Assembly: GCF_000149955.1 (NCBI RefSeq)
Contig: NC_030986.1
Location: 1,544,528 to 1,608,527 of the forward strand
Reading direction: 5' to 3'
Length of the DNA stretch: 64,000 nt
Origin: Fusarium oxysporum f. sp. lycopersici 4287
Lineage: Eukaryota > Ascomycota > Sordariomycetes > Hypocreales > Nectriaceae
Within the stretch, counting starts at the first letter, position 1, and every line of letters starts with the position of its first letter. This document shows positions 1 through 10,465 of this stretch, in pieces. Both the position numbers and the translations under genes were made by a program. The notes under the pieces were generated by a model that saw only the letters and a list, made by a program, of their open reading frames with translations, did no database searches and had not been told where the DNA came from.

Positions 1-76
1 AATCTTCAAACACCACCAACTATCTACACGTACACTGGCGAACAATTTTGAAAGGAGACAGCAACAATCACAAATC

Positions 77-1597
77 ATGGGCCCATACACTTTCATTGAA
101 GGAAACACTCCTGGAAGTGTGACTGACTGGTCGAGTCACCAGAATAATTCTGGCAATGATGTCTTTTACTTCAGCTTCACCCAACTAGCCATGCAGCTTG
201 TTCTCTCAGCGGACCACCAGACCATGATTTCATGTCAAATCATTGATACGTATTGGTCATTTTCGAGGAAGGCAATAGATCCTCTTCGCGAAGAAGTCCG
301 CTCCATCATGAGAACAGCCCTTGGAGACGACTCTTGCAACGTCAGGGAGTTTGATCTGCAAATCGCCATTCTTCAGATGTTGGAAGCAACTCACGAATTT
401 GAACTGGGCCAAGGGTCTTCCAAACCAGAGAAGTACGAAAGAGGATATGCAGCAGACGAAGTATCAGACTGGAATGAGGTTATCAACAACCCCTTCGGTC
501 TCGATGTATCAACCATCCAAGACACAGCCTACTCCATCCTCCGCAAAACGCCCGAGGAACTGACAGCTGGCATCCCCAAAGAATGGAGGGTCATTCACAT
601 GGAATCTGTCCTTCGCCATGATCTCGTCAGGCGGTTCTGGAACTATCAGGAGTCACTAAAGACAGACCTGAAATCGTGCGGGACGAGTTTACGAGACAGA
701 ATCCCGCCTCATTCGAAGCTGGGGGGCCAATTCCGAGCCCAACTTAGCCAAGAGAGTATTCTTCAGGATATGATTTCTCCTCGTGTGACTTTCCACGGTA
801 CTCCTCTTCAGTCAGTAGGATCGATTGTCCGCCATGGTTTCAAGATGCCTGGAAATATAGTCGAAGGAAAAGTCGTCGCCTCTCCTAGATCGGGTATAGC
901 ATTTGATCGGGGAATTTACTCATCCCAAGAGGCCTTCTATGCTATATCTTATGCTCGTGGGCAGAGAGAGATGACTCCAGTCGGCATGCTGCCTAGTATG
1001 AGGTTATTTGTCTGCGCTACTATCATGGGCCGAACATATACCGGGTGTGACGGGCGCCATGGTCCCTTGATTGAAGGATATGACTCGCACTTCGACGGTG
1101 GTTTTGAATACATTGTCCACGATGAACGAGCCATTATTCCCTGCTACGTCATCCACCTCGATCTCGGCTCAGAGGCAGCTAAGCAGGCCCTCAAAGACGT
1201 ACAGACCGACCCTGAGGAATTCCACAACCTGGCCAAGACCAAGAAGCGCCCTGAAGCAAAAAGCACGGCGCCTGGAGATATCCAACGTGAGAAGGAAGCT
1301 AGGAAAGCGGCTGCTCTGAAATGGTTCCCTTATGGCTTTGGCCCTGCTACGGGTACAAGATTTGTGATTGAGGAGGTGGGCGAGATTTCGGACGATGAAG
1401 AGGAATATGGAGACTGGCAGGCTGACAAGCATGGCTATTCAAATTCTTACCTTGAGAAGAACACTGTTTGGGACGATGAGGACGATGAGGACGGTGAGTA
1501 CTATGATGAGAATGGGAACCTTGTGAAGGAGAAGAGGCGTTTGATGGATCAATATCAGCATGCCACGCGGGCATACAAGAATAAAAGGGGAGCCTGA
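77..1597 (+). CDS. PARP-like ADP-ribosyltransferase (506 aa)
   Basis: This single-exon gene encodes a probable mono- or poly-ADP-ribosyltransferase of the PARP fold, which would transfer ADP-ribose from NAD+ to a target. The visible H-Y-E triad is H240 in FHGT (donor-loop start), Y281 in RGIYSS and E344 in FEYIVHDE, in the order and spacing of PARP catalytic domains. The E344 segment followed by IIPCYVIHLDL resembles the last strand of that fold. Residues 1-230 match nothing I recognise. No WGR or zinc finger is visible, so this is not canonical PARP1. The C-terminus (about 430-480) is strongly acidic and the last 20 residues are basic. The ATG is the first in frame, preceded by an in-frame TGA in the leader. 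Substrate and location are unknown. The family call rests on motifs only. Confidence 0.7.
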   Translation: MGPYTFIEGNTPGSVTDWSSHQNNSGNDVFYFSFTQLAMQLVLSADHQTMISCQIIDTYWSFSRKAIDPLREEVRSIMRTALGDDSCNVREFDLQIAILQMLEATHEFELGQGSSKPEKYERGYAADEVSDWNEVINNPFGLDVSTIQDTAYSILRKTPEELTAGIPKEWRVIHMESVLRHDLVRRFWNYQESLKTDLKSCGTSLRDRIPPHSKLGGQFRAQLSQESILQDMISPRVTFHGTPLQSVGSIVRHGFKMPGNIVEGKVVASPRSGIAFDRGIYSSQEAFYAISYARGQREMTPVGMLPSMRLFVCATIMGRTYTGCDGRHGPLIEGYDSHFDGGFEYIVHDERAIIPCYVIHLDLGSEAAKQALKDVQTDPEEFHNLAKTKKRPEAKSTAPGDIQREKEARKAAALKWFPYGFGPATGTRFVIEEVGEISDDEEEYGDWQADKHGYSNSYLEKNTVWDDEDDEDGEYYDENGNLVKEKRRLMDQYQHATRAYKNKRGA

Positions 1598-1637
1598 TCC
1601 CCAGTGAAGCAAAACTCTTGACCGTGACAAGATAAAT

Positions 1638-1719
1638 TGGTCTAGATGCCTACTAAGATATACCAAACTCACCTAAGTCTTTTCGTCACTTAGGATAGAG
1701 ACCCCAAGTTTTCTTCCCC
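1638..1719 (+). repeat. Short dispersed repeat, copy 1 (left of PRP17)
   Basis: About 80 nt that align with 3872-3953 in direct orientation. The best-conserved part is 1670-1719, which carries the inverted pair CCTAAGT / ACTTAGG around a TTTTCGTC loop and ends in a GTTTTCTTCCC tract. It lies just past the stop of the PARP-like gene and before the PRP17 3' end. It may be a decayed miniature element or a mobile hairpin. Confidence 0.5.
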
Positions 1720-1830
1720 GAGCTTGTCAAAAAGAATTATCGAGTGCCCATTGCAGTAAATTGTATGTGTTTTCATCTAATCCCAAACGCCATGCCATGC
1801 AGTCCATCCATCCATCAAATGATACATCCT

Positions 1831-3420
1831 CTAATCCCAATACCTAATCTCACCATCCAGACCCGCCGTAACCACCTTACTGGTCTCTTGAGGATGCCAC
1901 TTGACAGTGGTGACAGCCTGGTTGCCGGCCTTGAACTTGTGGTACATCTTACACGTTTTCCAGTCCCAGAAGCATACGTAACCACCAGAGTCGCCTGAGG
2001 CAAGGAATTGTCCATCAGGACTGCAGTCGAGATCGATGCCAAGACCAGCGTTGTTGTGGCCGCGGTAGCTCTTCTTTCGGTTCTGCCGGAACTTGTCGTT
2101 TGCGCCGTAGACGAGAATCTGGTTATCGGAAATCTGATATGCGACGTATTTGCCGCTGGGGTGGGGAGCTGCGCGGGTCATAGGGTACATGTCTGGTTCA
2201 GCGATGTATTTAATGGGGACGGGAATGTTGTAGTCCCACGCTCGGAGAGACTTGTCGTCAGAAGTTGTCATAAAGCGTCGGTTCTCGTCAACGAATGTGA
2301 TGGTGTTGATGGCAGCTAAGTGATGATCGTACTCCTGGACAACCTCGTTCGGTGTTCGAATATCGAATTGGACAATCTTCTTATCCGACATACCGGCCAA
2401 AAACTCATTCGCATGCTCAGGATCAGGGTTGAATTTGATGACATGGGGAGTCTTGCCAGTCGTGAACTTGCTCACACAAACGCCCTTCTCAGTATCCCAG
2501 AGCTTGATCATGCGATCGTAAGAAGAAGAGAGGAACTGAGTGCCCGATGTGTTGAAGCAAATATCTGAAATAGCTTTTGAGTGTCCAGAGTATGTTCGTA
2601 GGAGCTCCCGCTCGTGGTACACATCGAAGATCTTGACGGTAGTGTCGGCGCTGGCTGATAGGAGCAAATGTCCAGAAGAAGGGAAGAAGCGTAGCGCAGT
2701 AATCGCCTTGGAATGGTTCTTCCAAGAGTGAATCTGCTTTTTGGGAATAAAGTTGGTGACGCTCCCCACTTCTTTTCGAAGGTCGATGTCCAAATCTTGG
2801 GGAACGTGCATATAAGTTCTGCCCTGGTAATCGTACTCGGCGGATCCGTGAAACGTCGTCGTCTCGTCGCCCATCTCCTCGGCCTCCTTCCGTCGTTCCA
2901 AAGCCTTGGTTGGTGCCTTGACAATTGTTCCACTATCGACTACCTCTTCCTCCTCTTCAACAATCTCATATTCCTCATCGCTTGCCAATTCTTCGTCGTC
3001 CGCAACAACCTCGTATTCTGCCTTTTTGTATCGTGCCCAAGGTCCAACATAAGACCCAGGTCCCTCCGCAATCGTCGCGCTGCCCTTGCTCTCTCGCCCA
3101 GCTCGTATCCTGGCAGCTTCTGCTTTTTGCTCTGCATTCGTTTGGTACTCTCGTTCAGGGCCACCTCGTCGCTCGATAGCACGATGCTTGCTCCGGAATG
3201 TGTGTTCGCTTAGAAAAGTCTCCTCTGCGTGTCCAGTTGGGACACTCTTGCGCTTCAAAACGTTGTTCTCGTCCTTGAACGGGTTTAATGGTCCAGCCTT
3301 GGGACGCGATAGATCTTCAGCCGAATAAGGCACGACAGCATGGTCAGGTTCAGCTTGTTCTCGAACTATGAGCGCATCTTGCGGCGCCATATTTGGCGGA
3401 TACTCCCCAAAGTCCGCCAT
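1831..3420 (-). CDS. PRP17: Pre-mRNA splicing factor Prp17/Cdc40 (529 aa)
   Basis: Nuclear WD40 protein of the spliceosome that acts around the second catalytic step. The N-terminal 200 residues match the family: an NPF-containing start, a basic stretch with SKHRAIERR, a GPWARYKK motif, an acidic run (EEEEEVVDSG) and a FHGSAEYDYQGRTYMHVP block just before the repeats. From about residue 235 a seven-bladed propeller follows, with typical blade ends such as ADTTVKIFD, SYDRMIKLWD and SDDKSLRAWD, closing at GLDGEIRYWD directly before the stop. Length and order match fungal Prp17. It is one uninterrupted exon. It faces the PARP-like gene tail to tail, and a related short repeat lies on each side of it. 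Confidence 0.95.
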   Translation of the reverse strand: MADFGEYPPNMAPQDALIVREQAEPDHAVVPYSAEDLSRPKAGPLNPFKDENNVLKRKSVPTGHAEETFLSEHTFRSKHRAIERRGGPEREYQTNAEQKAEAARIRAGRESKGSATIAEGPGSYVGPWARYKKAEYEVVADDEELASDEEYEIVEEEEEVVDSGTIVKAPTKALERRKEAEEMGDETTTFHGSAEYDYQGRTYMHVPQDLDIDLRKEVGSVTNFIPKKQIHSWKNHSKAITALRFFPSSGHLLLSASADTTVKIFDVYHERELLRTYSGHSKAISDICFNTSGTQFLSSSYDRMIKLWDTEKGVCVSKFTTGKTPHVIKFNPDPEHANEFLAGMSDKKIVQFDIRTPNEVVQEYDHHLAAINTITFVDENRRFMTTSDDKSLRAWDYNIPVPIKYIAEPDMYPMTRAAPHPSGKYVAYQISDNQILVYGANDKFRQNRKKSYRGHNNAGLGIDLDCSPDGQFLASGDSGGYVCFWDWKTCKMYHKFKAGNQAVTTVKWHPQETSKVVTAGLDGEIRYWD

Positions 3421-4505
3421 GATGAAGGGAAGATGCCTTTGGGTGGGTTGAAGGAAGAAGGTTGACCCAGCTGCTGATGACGAAAAAAAGAGGTAACTGG
3501 TATTTGTACTGCTTGGTTAAGGCAGCAATCGAGTCATTGAAGCAGATAAACCTTCTCTGATTCTGACTTCTGTGATGATGGCCTGCTATAGGGGTCTCGC
3601 TATTTAACTTGTTGGTGGAAACGCTAAAAGTCTCAATGGACTTGTGCAAGGCTGAAGGAAGGGGAGATGATGAAGGGAATGGATGTAGATGATTGACAGA
3701 GTTGAACGTCGCAAAGCATAGGTAGTCAAGCTTCACCAAGCGCGACAGAGCAGATCGCGAAAACAGAAATAGTCACGTGACTATGATCGCAAGTCGCATA
3801 TTCACTTCGCAGGTACATACCTGAGGGAGCAAGAAATTGAAGAAAACTTCTAAGGTCCCTAAAATAAGTTAGTCTTACCTAAGGCCTATCAAATCTATAC
3901 TGAATTTACCTAAGTTTTTTGTCGTTTAGGATAAAGGCCTGAGTTTTCTTCCCATAGGCAGGGTTTGGCCGTTTAAGCTCGAGTACCTTAACTGATACGA
4001 GAAATGTTTGTCATGAGTTGTAAGTCATATACTGTACATAAAGAAACTATACATTTCATCCAAAGCATCAAGACTGGCCATTTTATTCGGTCATTAATCA
4101 ATTATCACACCGGGCTCAAACGCTGAAGGATGACGGGTCGAGGCCACCACCAAGTGCGATCAATGCCTCAGTCTCCAACAGAACATGCCACCCACCGCCT
4201 TCATGAAGTAATCAACCAGAGCGCCAGCTGGCATGACACCAGGATATATACGCCAAGCCCGCCTCTTAAAAAAAAAAAACCAACATCATCAGTCTATACT
4301 GTCTTCCACTCGTTATGTACTGCCGTAGCAGATTCATATCGTGTTCTCTTGTTCTTGTCATCGCGTGACTAGTCGACTCGGCTCTGGGTGTCAGCCGAGC
4401 TCGACCAGCTTGTTAAGATATTGCGATCTGTCTTATCTGACGTAGCCAAACATTGCCTAGCATCGGTGATAATCGGACCGCGGCTCATTCGAGAGGGGTA
4501 GCATT
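3421..4505. other. Intergenic: PRP17 upstream region and ERV14 3' side
   Basis: No gene is visible. It holds repeat copy 2 (3872-3953), a poly-A run near 4269-4278, and the PRP17 promoter side. An 80-codon open frame at 4130-4372 has no coding character. Confidence 0.6.
3872..3953 (+). repeat. Short dispersed repeat, copy 2 (right of PRP17)
   Basis: Partner of 1638-1719 in the same orientation. The core 3906-3953 keeps ACCTAAGT, TTTAGGATA and GAGTTTTCTTCCC with scattered substitutions and one-base gaps. The differences are spread evenly, as expected of two old copies. The ends are unclear and no target-site duplication is evident by eye. Confidence 0.5.
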
Positions 4506-5141
4506 TTAGGAGGACTCGTCTCGGATAAGAGCAACAATCATGCTGTAGAGGTAGAAGAAGAACATGAGCAGGTGGAAGCCAAGCTTGAAGAAAGATTCCT
4601 GTTGTTGTGTTAATGCTGCGCTTTGCTACGAGTCAAGCTAGACCACATACCTTCTTGTGAACATTGAGCTTGCGGAAGATTTCAGTCGCATCGAGGAGAT
4701 GAGTGTTGTCAACAATCCTAGCCATGGTCAGTCTGTTGTCGCAAATTCGAGGCGGTAATCGACATACTTCTTGACGTTCCAGCCAAGGAGAGGCAAGTTG
4801 AGAATGAGAGGGACCCAGTAACCGTTGATGAGGAAGAGGAAGGTCAAGAAACCGTGCACAGCAGCCTCGGGGATGATATAGGTATTGAGTCGGTTGCAGA
4901 GGTCAATGGGGTTAATATAATCACTGTTACCATATGCGATCAGTTTTCATCCCATCAAATGTTTTAAATACGCGCATCTGAGGCGCAAAGTTTGACACCC
5001 TAGACAACAGCGCTTGGAAGAACCATGGGAACCATACCATTCCAAATCACTGTACATAATAGTGAAGAAAACCTGTAAGAAGAGGTTGACGGCGTTGATA
5101 AGCACCGACAACAGAAACAACCAAGCTTCTCCAGACATCAT
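4506..5141 (-). CDS. ERV14: ER-to-Golgi cargo receptor Erv14 (cornichon family, 139 aa)
   Basis: Cornichon-family membrane protein that loads transmembrane cargo into COPII vesicles at the ER. I assembled four exons on the minus strand: 5038-5141, 4768-4923, 4651-4717 and 4506-4598, with introns of 114, 50 and 52 nt and clean GT-AG ends. The product starts [20 protein letters not shown]. It then carries [12 protein letters not shown], the [10 protein letters not shown] segment, [34 protein letters not shown] and the hallmark C-terminal helix [15 protein letters not shown]. Two adjacent ATGs (5141 and 5138) could start translation, and the second gives the usual family N-terminus. Three membrane segments are expected. 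Length matches yeast Erv14 (138 aa). Confidence 0.93.
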
Positions 5142-6113
5142 GTTGGGCTAAAGTGTAAGAGTGAAATTGAGGATTGGTGATCGAGTTGGGGTGACGATGT
5201 CGGTCGAGGACAGCTGTTTGACAAGCTCTGTCACAGGCTGCAGATCGCGGTGCAAGGCGAGGGATGATAAGCTTCGGAGTGGTACAGTTCGCGAAAAGCT
5301 CTGGGTAGCTGAATATGCCAAAGTTGTCTTGCAGCGAAGATTTCTTAGTCACGGAGCGTGAGGGGAATAACAGAGTGGAAGAGGAGAAATCTTGGTGGCG
5401 GGCAATGGATGGTGTGGAAGTGGTAACTTAGTGGGAGTGGTAGCGGTGGTGAGTTCTGGTGGAGATATGGTGGAGGTGGACCTGGAGAGGTTAGGTTAAG
5501 TTGGGTTCCTGGGCTGGTCAGATAAAAACTAGCCGCGATGATGGAAGCGGCGACAGCTCAGGGCACACCCTCGAAGCTGACAGCAGGGACATTGTGCTGA
5601 AAACCCCCTGTAATTCCAGCGGCCTCTACCTTGATCCCCTGTCCTGAAAACGCCTTCCACGGCGGATGGCGTGGCCGAGTGACGCCTGCATGTGGCTGGG
5701 AGGGATCACTGAGCCTTCGAGAGGCAGGGTTTATTACTCTCCAACTTTGACAGCGAGAGCCATTTGCGTCACTCCACAGATAGATAAGCCTGCATCCGGG
5801 GATACGCACACGGACATCGACAATGATGTAACGACGTATAGCCTGACTTGACCAAGCTAGCCAAGCAGGGCTGATCAATGTCGATATCCACATGAACATC
5901 ATTGTTCACATGCTCCTGTAGTAAAAAAGACAAGAGTCTATCAATCACTAAAAACTTGAGCAGAAATGTGTCAATATATCAATTTTGGGTTCATGCCTCG
6001 CTGCTCGCCGTTATAATGTACCGCCCGTCAGCCAACAACCCCTCATCCACCAACTCCAGAACATGATATCGCCAAAACATATGATTTTTTCATATATGAA
6101 TCCTCATAACGCT
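5142..6113. other. Intergenic: ERV14 promoter and MAP1 3' side
   Basis: I see no gene here. Short open frames on both strands (for example 5558-5902) lack coding character and recognisable similarity. The part next to 5142 should be the ERV14 promoter and leader. Confidence 0.6.
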
Positions 6114-7491
6114 CTATGCCTGGGTCTCTCCGTTCTCAGTACCAGGCATCGGTAGGGCACCACCAGGAGAATCCGGCTGTCTCGCGGTCAAAATCTCGAC
6201 ACCATCTTCTGTAACTAGAAGAGTGTGCTCTGCGATTCATATTAGCCCATGTCACTACCACACTTCCAAAGGAGACTTACCAAACTGAGCTGTCAGCTTG
6301 CCATCGATAGTGGTGCTGGTCCAGTTGTCAGGCCAAGTAATATCTCTGTACTTGCCCAGAGCAATCATGGGCTCAATAGTAAAGGTCATTCCGGGTTTGC
6401 ACTCTCCAACAGTCTTGTTCTTGGCATAGTGAGGGACGTTGGGAGGGCAATGGAAAAGCTTGCCGACTCCGTGGCCACAGTAAGTTCGGATCACGCTACA
6501 GTTGTGCTTCTTGGCGTGCTTCTCGATAATGTTACCAAACTCTCGGATCAAAGTGCCGGGCTTAACGGCCTTGATAGACTCATCCAGGCATTGTCGTGCC
6601 GTCTCAACCACACGAACAGTGTCGGGGTCGGCCTTGGCCTTGTCTCCGATGTAATATGTCTCGTTCAAATCGGCGTGGTATCCTTCATGGTACAGGGAAA
6701 CATCGATGTTGAGAATATCACCGTCTAGCAGAACACGCTGATCAGGAATACCGTGACAGATGACCTCGTTAACGGACGTGCAGCAAGACTTGGGGAAGTT
6801 GTTGTAGTTCAGAGGAGAGGGGTAGGACTAAGTCGAGTTAGCCATCACAAAGAGACTTCTGCGCTTCGGAAATTCGCGAGTAATTCTCAATACGTACGTT
6901 TCGCTCGATACAAGCCTTGTGAACGATCTCATCAATATAGTCGGTCGTCACGCCAGGCTTAGCGGCAGCGGCAGCGATGTCGAGGACCTCTCGCGCAAGC
7001 TTGCAGCTCTTTCGCATAGCATCCTGGCCCTTCTTGTCGAGAATTTCGATCTTGTTACGGTTGGTGAGGGATCGGCTATATCTAGGATTGCCGTCTTGCC
7101 ACCACACGGGGTGAGGAATCGATTGAGGAAGAGTTCGGTGCGGCGACAGAGGATAGACGGGTCGCAGGGTTCCAGAGTACGGAAAGTTGGGGAACGGGTT
7201 ATAATAGCCGGTAGCTGGATCTGGTGAGATTGCTTTCGGAGCTTTCAGGTGGTGGAGGATATTACTTTGCGACTTGTGCATTGTCTTGTGGATGCCCTGC
7301 GACGGAGTTAGTTTGTGTCGCTGTCGCAAAGTGGTAAATTCACGTACCCAGTTTCTCTTAAAGCACTCCTGAGAGCAGAAGAAGCTGTCCTTGACTCCCA
7401 GCTTCAGACAAGTTGGGCATTGGAGGGATCCAGCTTCATTCTGGCAGTCGGCGCCCATACACTCCTTCTTGGCGGGGGGATCAGCAGTCAT
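6114..7491 (-). CDS. MAP1: Methionine aminopeptidase type 1 (401 aa)
   Basis: Cytosolic, ribosome-associated metalloprotease that removes the initiator methionine. Exons on the minus strand are 7348-7491, 6898-7296, 6281-6827 and 6114-6229, with introns of 51, 70 and 51 nt and CTAAC-type branch sites. The N-terminus has a double zinc-finger region ([32 protein letters not shown]) found only in eukaryotic type 1 enzymes. The catalytic domain shows the metal-ligand positions: the two Asp of [19 protein letters not shown], His in [11 protein letters not shown], Glu in FTIEPMI, and a final Glu in QFEHT whose codon spans the last intron. Length agrees with yeast Map1 (387 aa). It is divergent from BNA4, about 1.2 kb away. 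Confidence 0.96.
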
Positions 7492-8653
7492 CGTGTCGGT
7501 GTCGATGTATGTACTCGAGTAAACAGATTGTATCGTGCGAAAAAGAATGTATAAATAAAGAAATCGTAACCTGGAGTGAGAGTCTGCCGAACAATTAAAA
7601 TGCGATCACAAAGCGCCAAACAGTGTAGTCGTAGAGTCGTGGCTCGTGGTGCAACTTTCAGACGAGAGCAAAAGATCGACTCGGCTCCGTTTGCTGCAGG
7701 TTGATAAGCGTTGATAAGGGTAGTCGCTAACAATGGCCAGTTACGCTTGGCGACGGTCTGGAGCTTCTCTAACAGAGCCTGAGTAGGTGGGGCAGTTGAA
7801 AATGTTTTGTGCAAGTTTATGCATATGCTTCACTAACAGACGCTGTTAGCGCTCTTTTGTAAAACGGTGCTGTTTTAGGTAAGTGGGGGTTTGCGGCATA
7901 ACGGAGACGTGATCAGTAACGGTGGTCCATGCGAGCATGTTAGTGCTTCGGTGAAGACTGAGCATGTGAAGGACAAGGAACTCAAATTGATCTCTACAAG
8001 AGAATTTCTGCAACTAAAATCTCACTAAAGATCTGAATTTCTGCTCGTTTGAGCTGAGAACCGTTCCATGATATCAGTGTTAGATTGGAGTAGGGCATGC
8101 CATTTCTGAGCAGACAGTTGTGAGATCTGGGGGATTTGGAGCCAGATAAATACAGACTTAATCTGCACAAGAGCAGCAAGAGAGCTGAGGTATGCGCTTT
8201 GAAGGGAGCGCTGGTCCATCAAGGACAACATGTTGGCAATACTGATACCCGCACCGGTTTCACTCTATGTTAACAACGACGGCCCATCGGAGCAGTCAGA
8301 AGACACTCACTTGGTCACAGCCAGCGGCCTCTTCATTGGACCATAGTCCAAATCTAGTCACTTTAGATCTAGACCATTTTCTTTAACCTTCAGCGGCATT
8401 TACTTACTAGAACACCGAATGCCGGGGTTAGTAAGTGGTCTTGTGGGTGACTGTAAGGTTGTTCTTGGCTCTTCTGCAGTGGACAAAGTGGGTCCCCGCT
8501 TCCGGCCGGCCGCTATCGCTTTGATGCAACAGTAACAGCCGGCACTATCGGGGCTTGAATCGGTCCTCGATCTATTAGTATGGCGACCTTAATGTCTCGC
8601 CATCTCTTGACATTTTTCGTCTCCGTTCGTCCTTGACAAACTTCACAAGCAAG
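7492..8653. other. Intergenic between divergent MAP1 and BNA4
   Basis: Promoter region for both flanking genes. On the minus strand, 8025-8340 holds an open stretch with intron-like signals that might be a small gene or a relic (see findings). Nothing else is recognised. Confidence 0.5.
8025..8341 (-). CDS. Possible small spliced gene or relic (very uncertain)
   Basis: An open frame 8025-8231 (68 codons, with ATG) extends upstream without a stop to an AG at about 8265. A 46-nt intron-like stretch (GTGAGT to AACATAG) would join it to an open exon reading FGLWSNEEAAGCDQ, up to about 8341. The combined C-terminal text (MLSLMDQRSLQSAYL, then FIWLQIPQISQLSAQKW) is helical and coding-like, but I recognise no family. 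A further GTAAGT donor lies upstream at about 8409, but joining it would create a stop codon. So either the true start is elsewhere or the gene is broken. Confidence 0.2.
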
Positions 8654-10465
8654 ATGGTGAAGCCTCAGAAGATCGTTGTTGTGGGTGCTGGCCCTGTTGG
8701 TTCTCTGGCGGCTTTGTATGCTGCTCAGAGGGGCCATGAGGTTGAGGTTTATGAGTTGCGACCGGGTAAGTGACTTTTTCTAACATGTTTCCCATTGGCG
8801 CATCGCGAAAAGACTCGAATAAGTTCCGGAGCCCCGAGGAAACTCGTTTGAAGCTCTCGCGACTTGCGAAGAGTTGTGTATGAGGTTTTTCATGAGGTCT
8901 TTTAATAAAATTCTCTTCAATCGTTCGAGGGGCGCATTCGCTGACTGGTCTAGACCTCCGGGATCCCAGTACTATCCCACTCAACTTTACAAAATCTATC
9001 AATCTCGCAATTTCAGAGCGCGGAATCAATGCTATGCGTCATGCTGGTCAACCGGGCCTCCTTGACCATGTCATGTCGACAACAATTCCAATGAGAGGCC
9101 GCATGATTCATGGTAGAGGCCCAACTGGAGCACTCTTTGAGCAGTCGCAAGACTACGATGTCAAGGGACGAGTATGCATAATTGCCTCAACTCCCGTGTA
9201 GCATGTGAAACTGACGATTCGAAATAGGCAATTCACGCCATTGATCGGGCAGGCCTGAACAAGCGATTGCTCGATATCCTGGATAACATGCCTAATGTCA
9301 AGTTATTCTTTAACCACAAACTCACAGGTGCCGACTATCGTGAATGCAAAGCTTGGTTTGAAGTGGCCGATGCAAAGTCGTCCGAGGAGTCTCGCCCCAA
9401 GGAAATCGATATTTCCTTCGATCTTATGATTGGAGCTGACGGTGCCCATTCTGCTGTTCGCTACCATCTTATGAAGTTTACCCGGATGAACTACCAGCAG
9501 GAGTACATTGATACTCTATGGTGCGAGTTCCAGCTCAAGCCAGTCAAGACTGATGAAACAGCCGATCCAATGGCCAAGTTCCGAATATCGCCTAATCACT
9601 TGCATATTTGGCCCGGCAAGGATTTCATGTTCATTGCTATTCCTAGCGATGTATGTTCTTATTCGTTTCCATTAGTTCTCCACAATTTATTGACTCTTTT
9701 GCTTAGGACGGCTCATTCACATGCACACTCTTTATGCCTAGCAAGGATTTCTCAGATCTTGAGAATAACCCTGCCAGCGTTCCAGCCTTTTTCGACAGCC
9801 ATTTCCCGGGCGTTACGGACTTGATACCAGGCGATGAGTTGATTGAATCTTTCAACACAAATCCTCACCTCCCACTTATCAGCCTCAAGTGCAAGCCGTA
9901 CCATTATGGCTCTTCTTGCGTTATTGTTGGTGATGCCGCTCATGCCATGGTGCCTTTCTATGGCCAAGGCATGAATGCGGGCATGGAGGATGTACGGATT
10001 CTCTTTTCAATACTTGACAAACACGCTCAGATCGATGAGTCCAATGATCCTGCCAGCGAGTCATCTAAATCCGAGCCAGCTTTCCAGCGGTCACTTGCAT
10101 TGGCGGAGTACTCAGCGGTTCGGCCAGCCGACGCCCATGCAATCAACGATCTTGCCCTGCAAAATTATGTCGAGATGCGATCCTCAGTCTTGTCAAAACG
10201 TTACAGGTTGAGAAAGTATCTCGAAGAGATGATGAGCGTGTACTTCCCTCGCCTTGGCTGGCAGACGAAGTACTCCAGAGTCAGCTTCAGCAACGAGGGC
10301 TACCTGGACGTCATCAACAAGAGTGATGCCCAAGGCAAGATATTGGTGCGAAGTTTCTTGACCCTGGTGGCCAGTCCTTTCTTGGTTTCAGCCGCGGTGT
10401 TTGCATACAGGTACCGACGGTCATTTTCTGCTATGATCAAGGCTGTTCGACAGCTTCCCTCGTGA
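8654..10465 (+). CDS. BNA4: Kynurenine 3-monooxygenase (503 aa)
   Basis: FAD- and NADPH-dependent hydroxylase that turns L-kynurenine into 3-hydroxykynurenine in the de novo NAD+ pathway, at the outer mitochondrial membrane. Exons are 8654-8765, 8954-9171, 9228-9650 and 9707-10465; introns are 188, 56 and 56 nt, and all junctions keep frame. The N-terminus has the dinucleotide-binding motif GAGPVG (residues 11-16) and ends exon 1 in YELRP. Exon 2 has the family block [18 protein letters not shown]. Later come [23 protein letters not shown] and the second FAD motif [20 protein letters not shown] hydrophobic stretch near the C-terminus ([18 protein letters not shown]) fits the membrane anchor. 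Length is usual for fungal Bna4. The first intron is long for this window. Confidence 0.95.
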
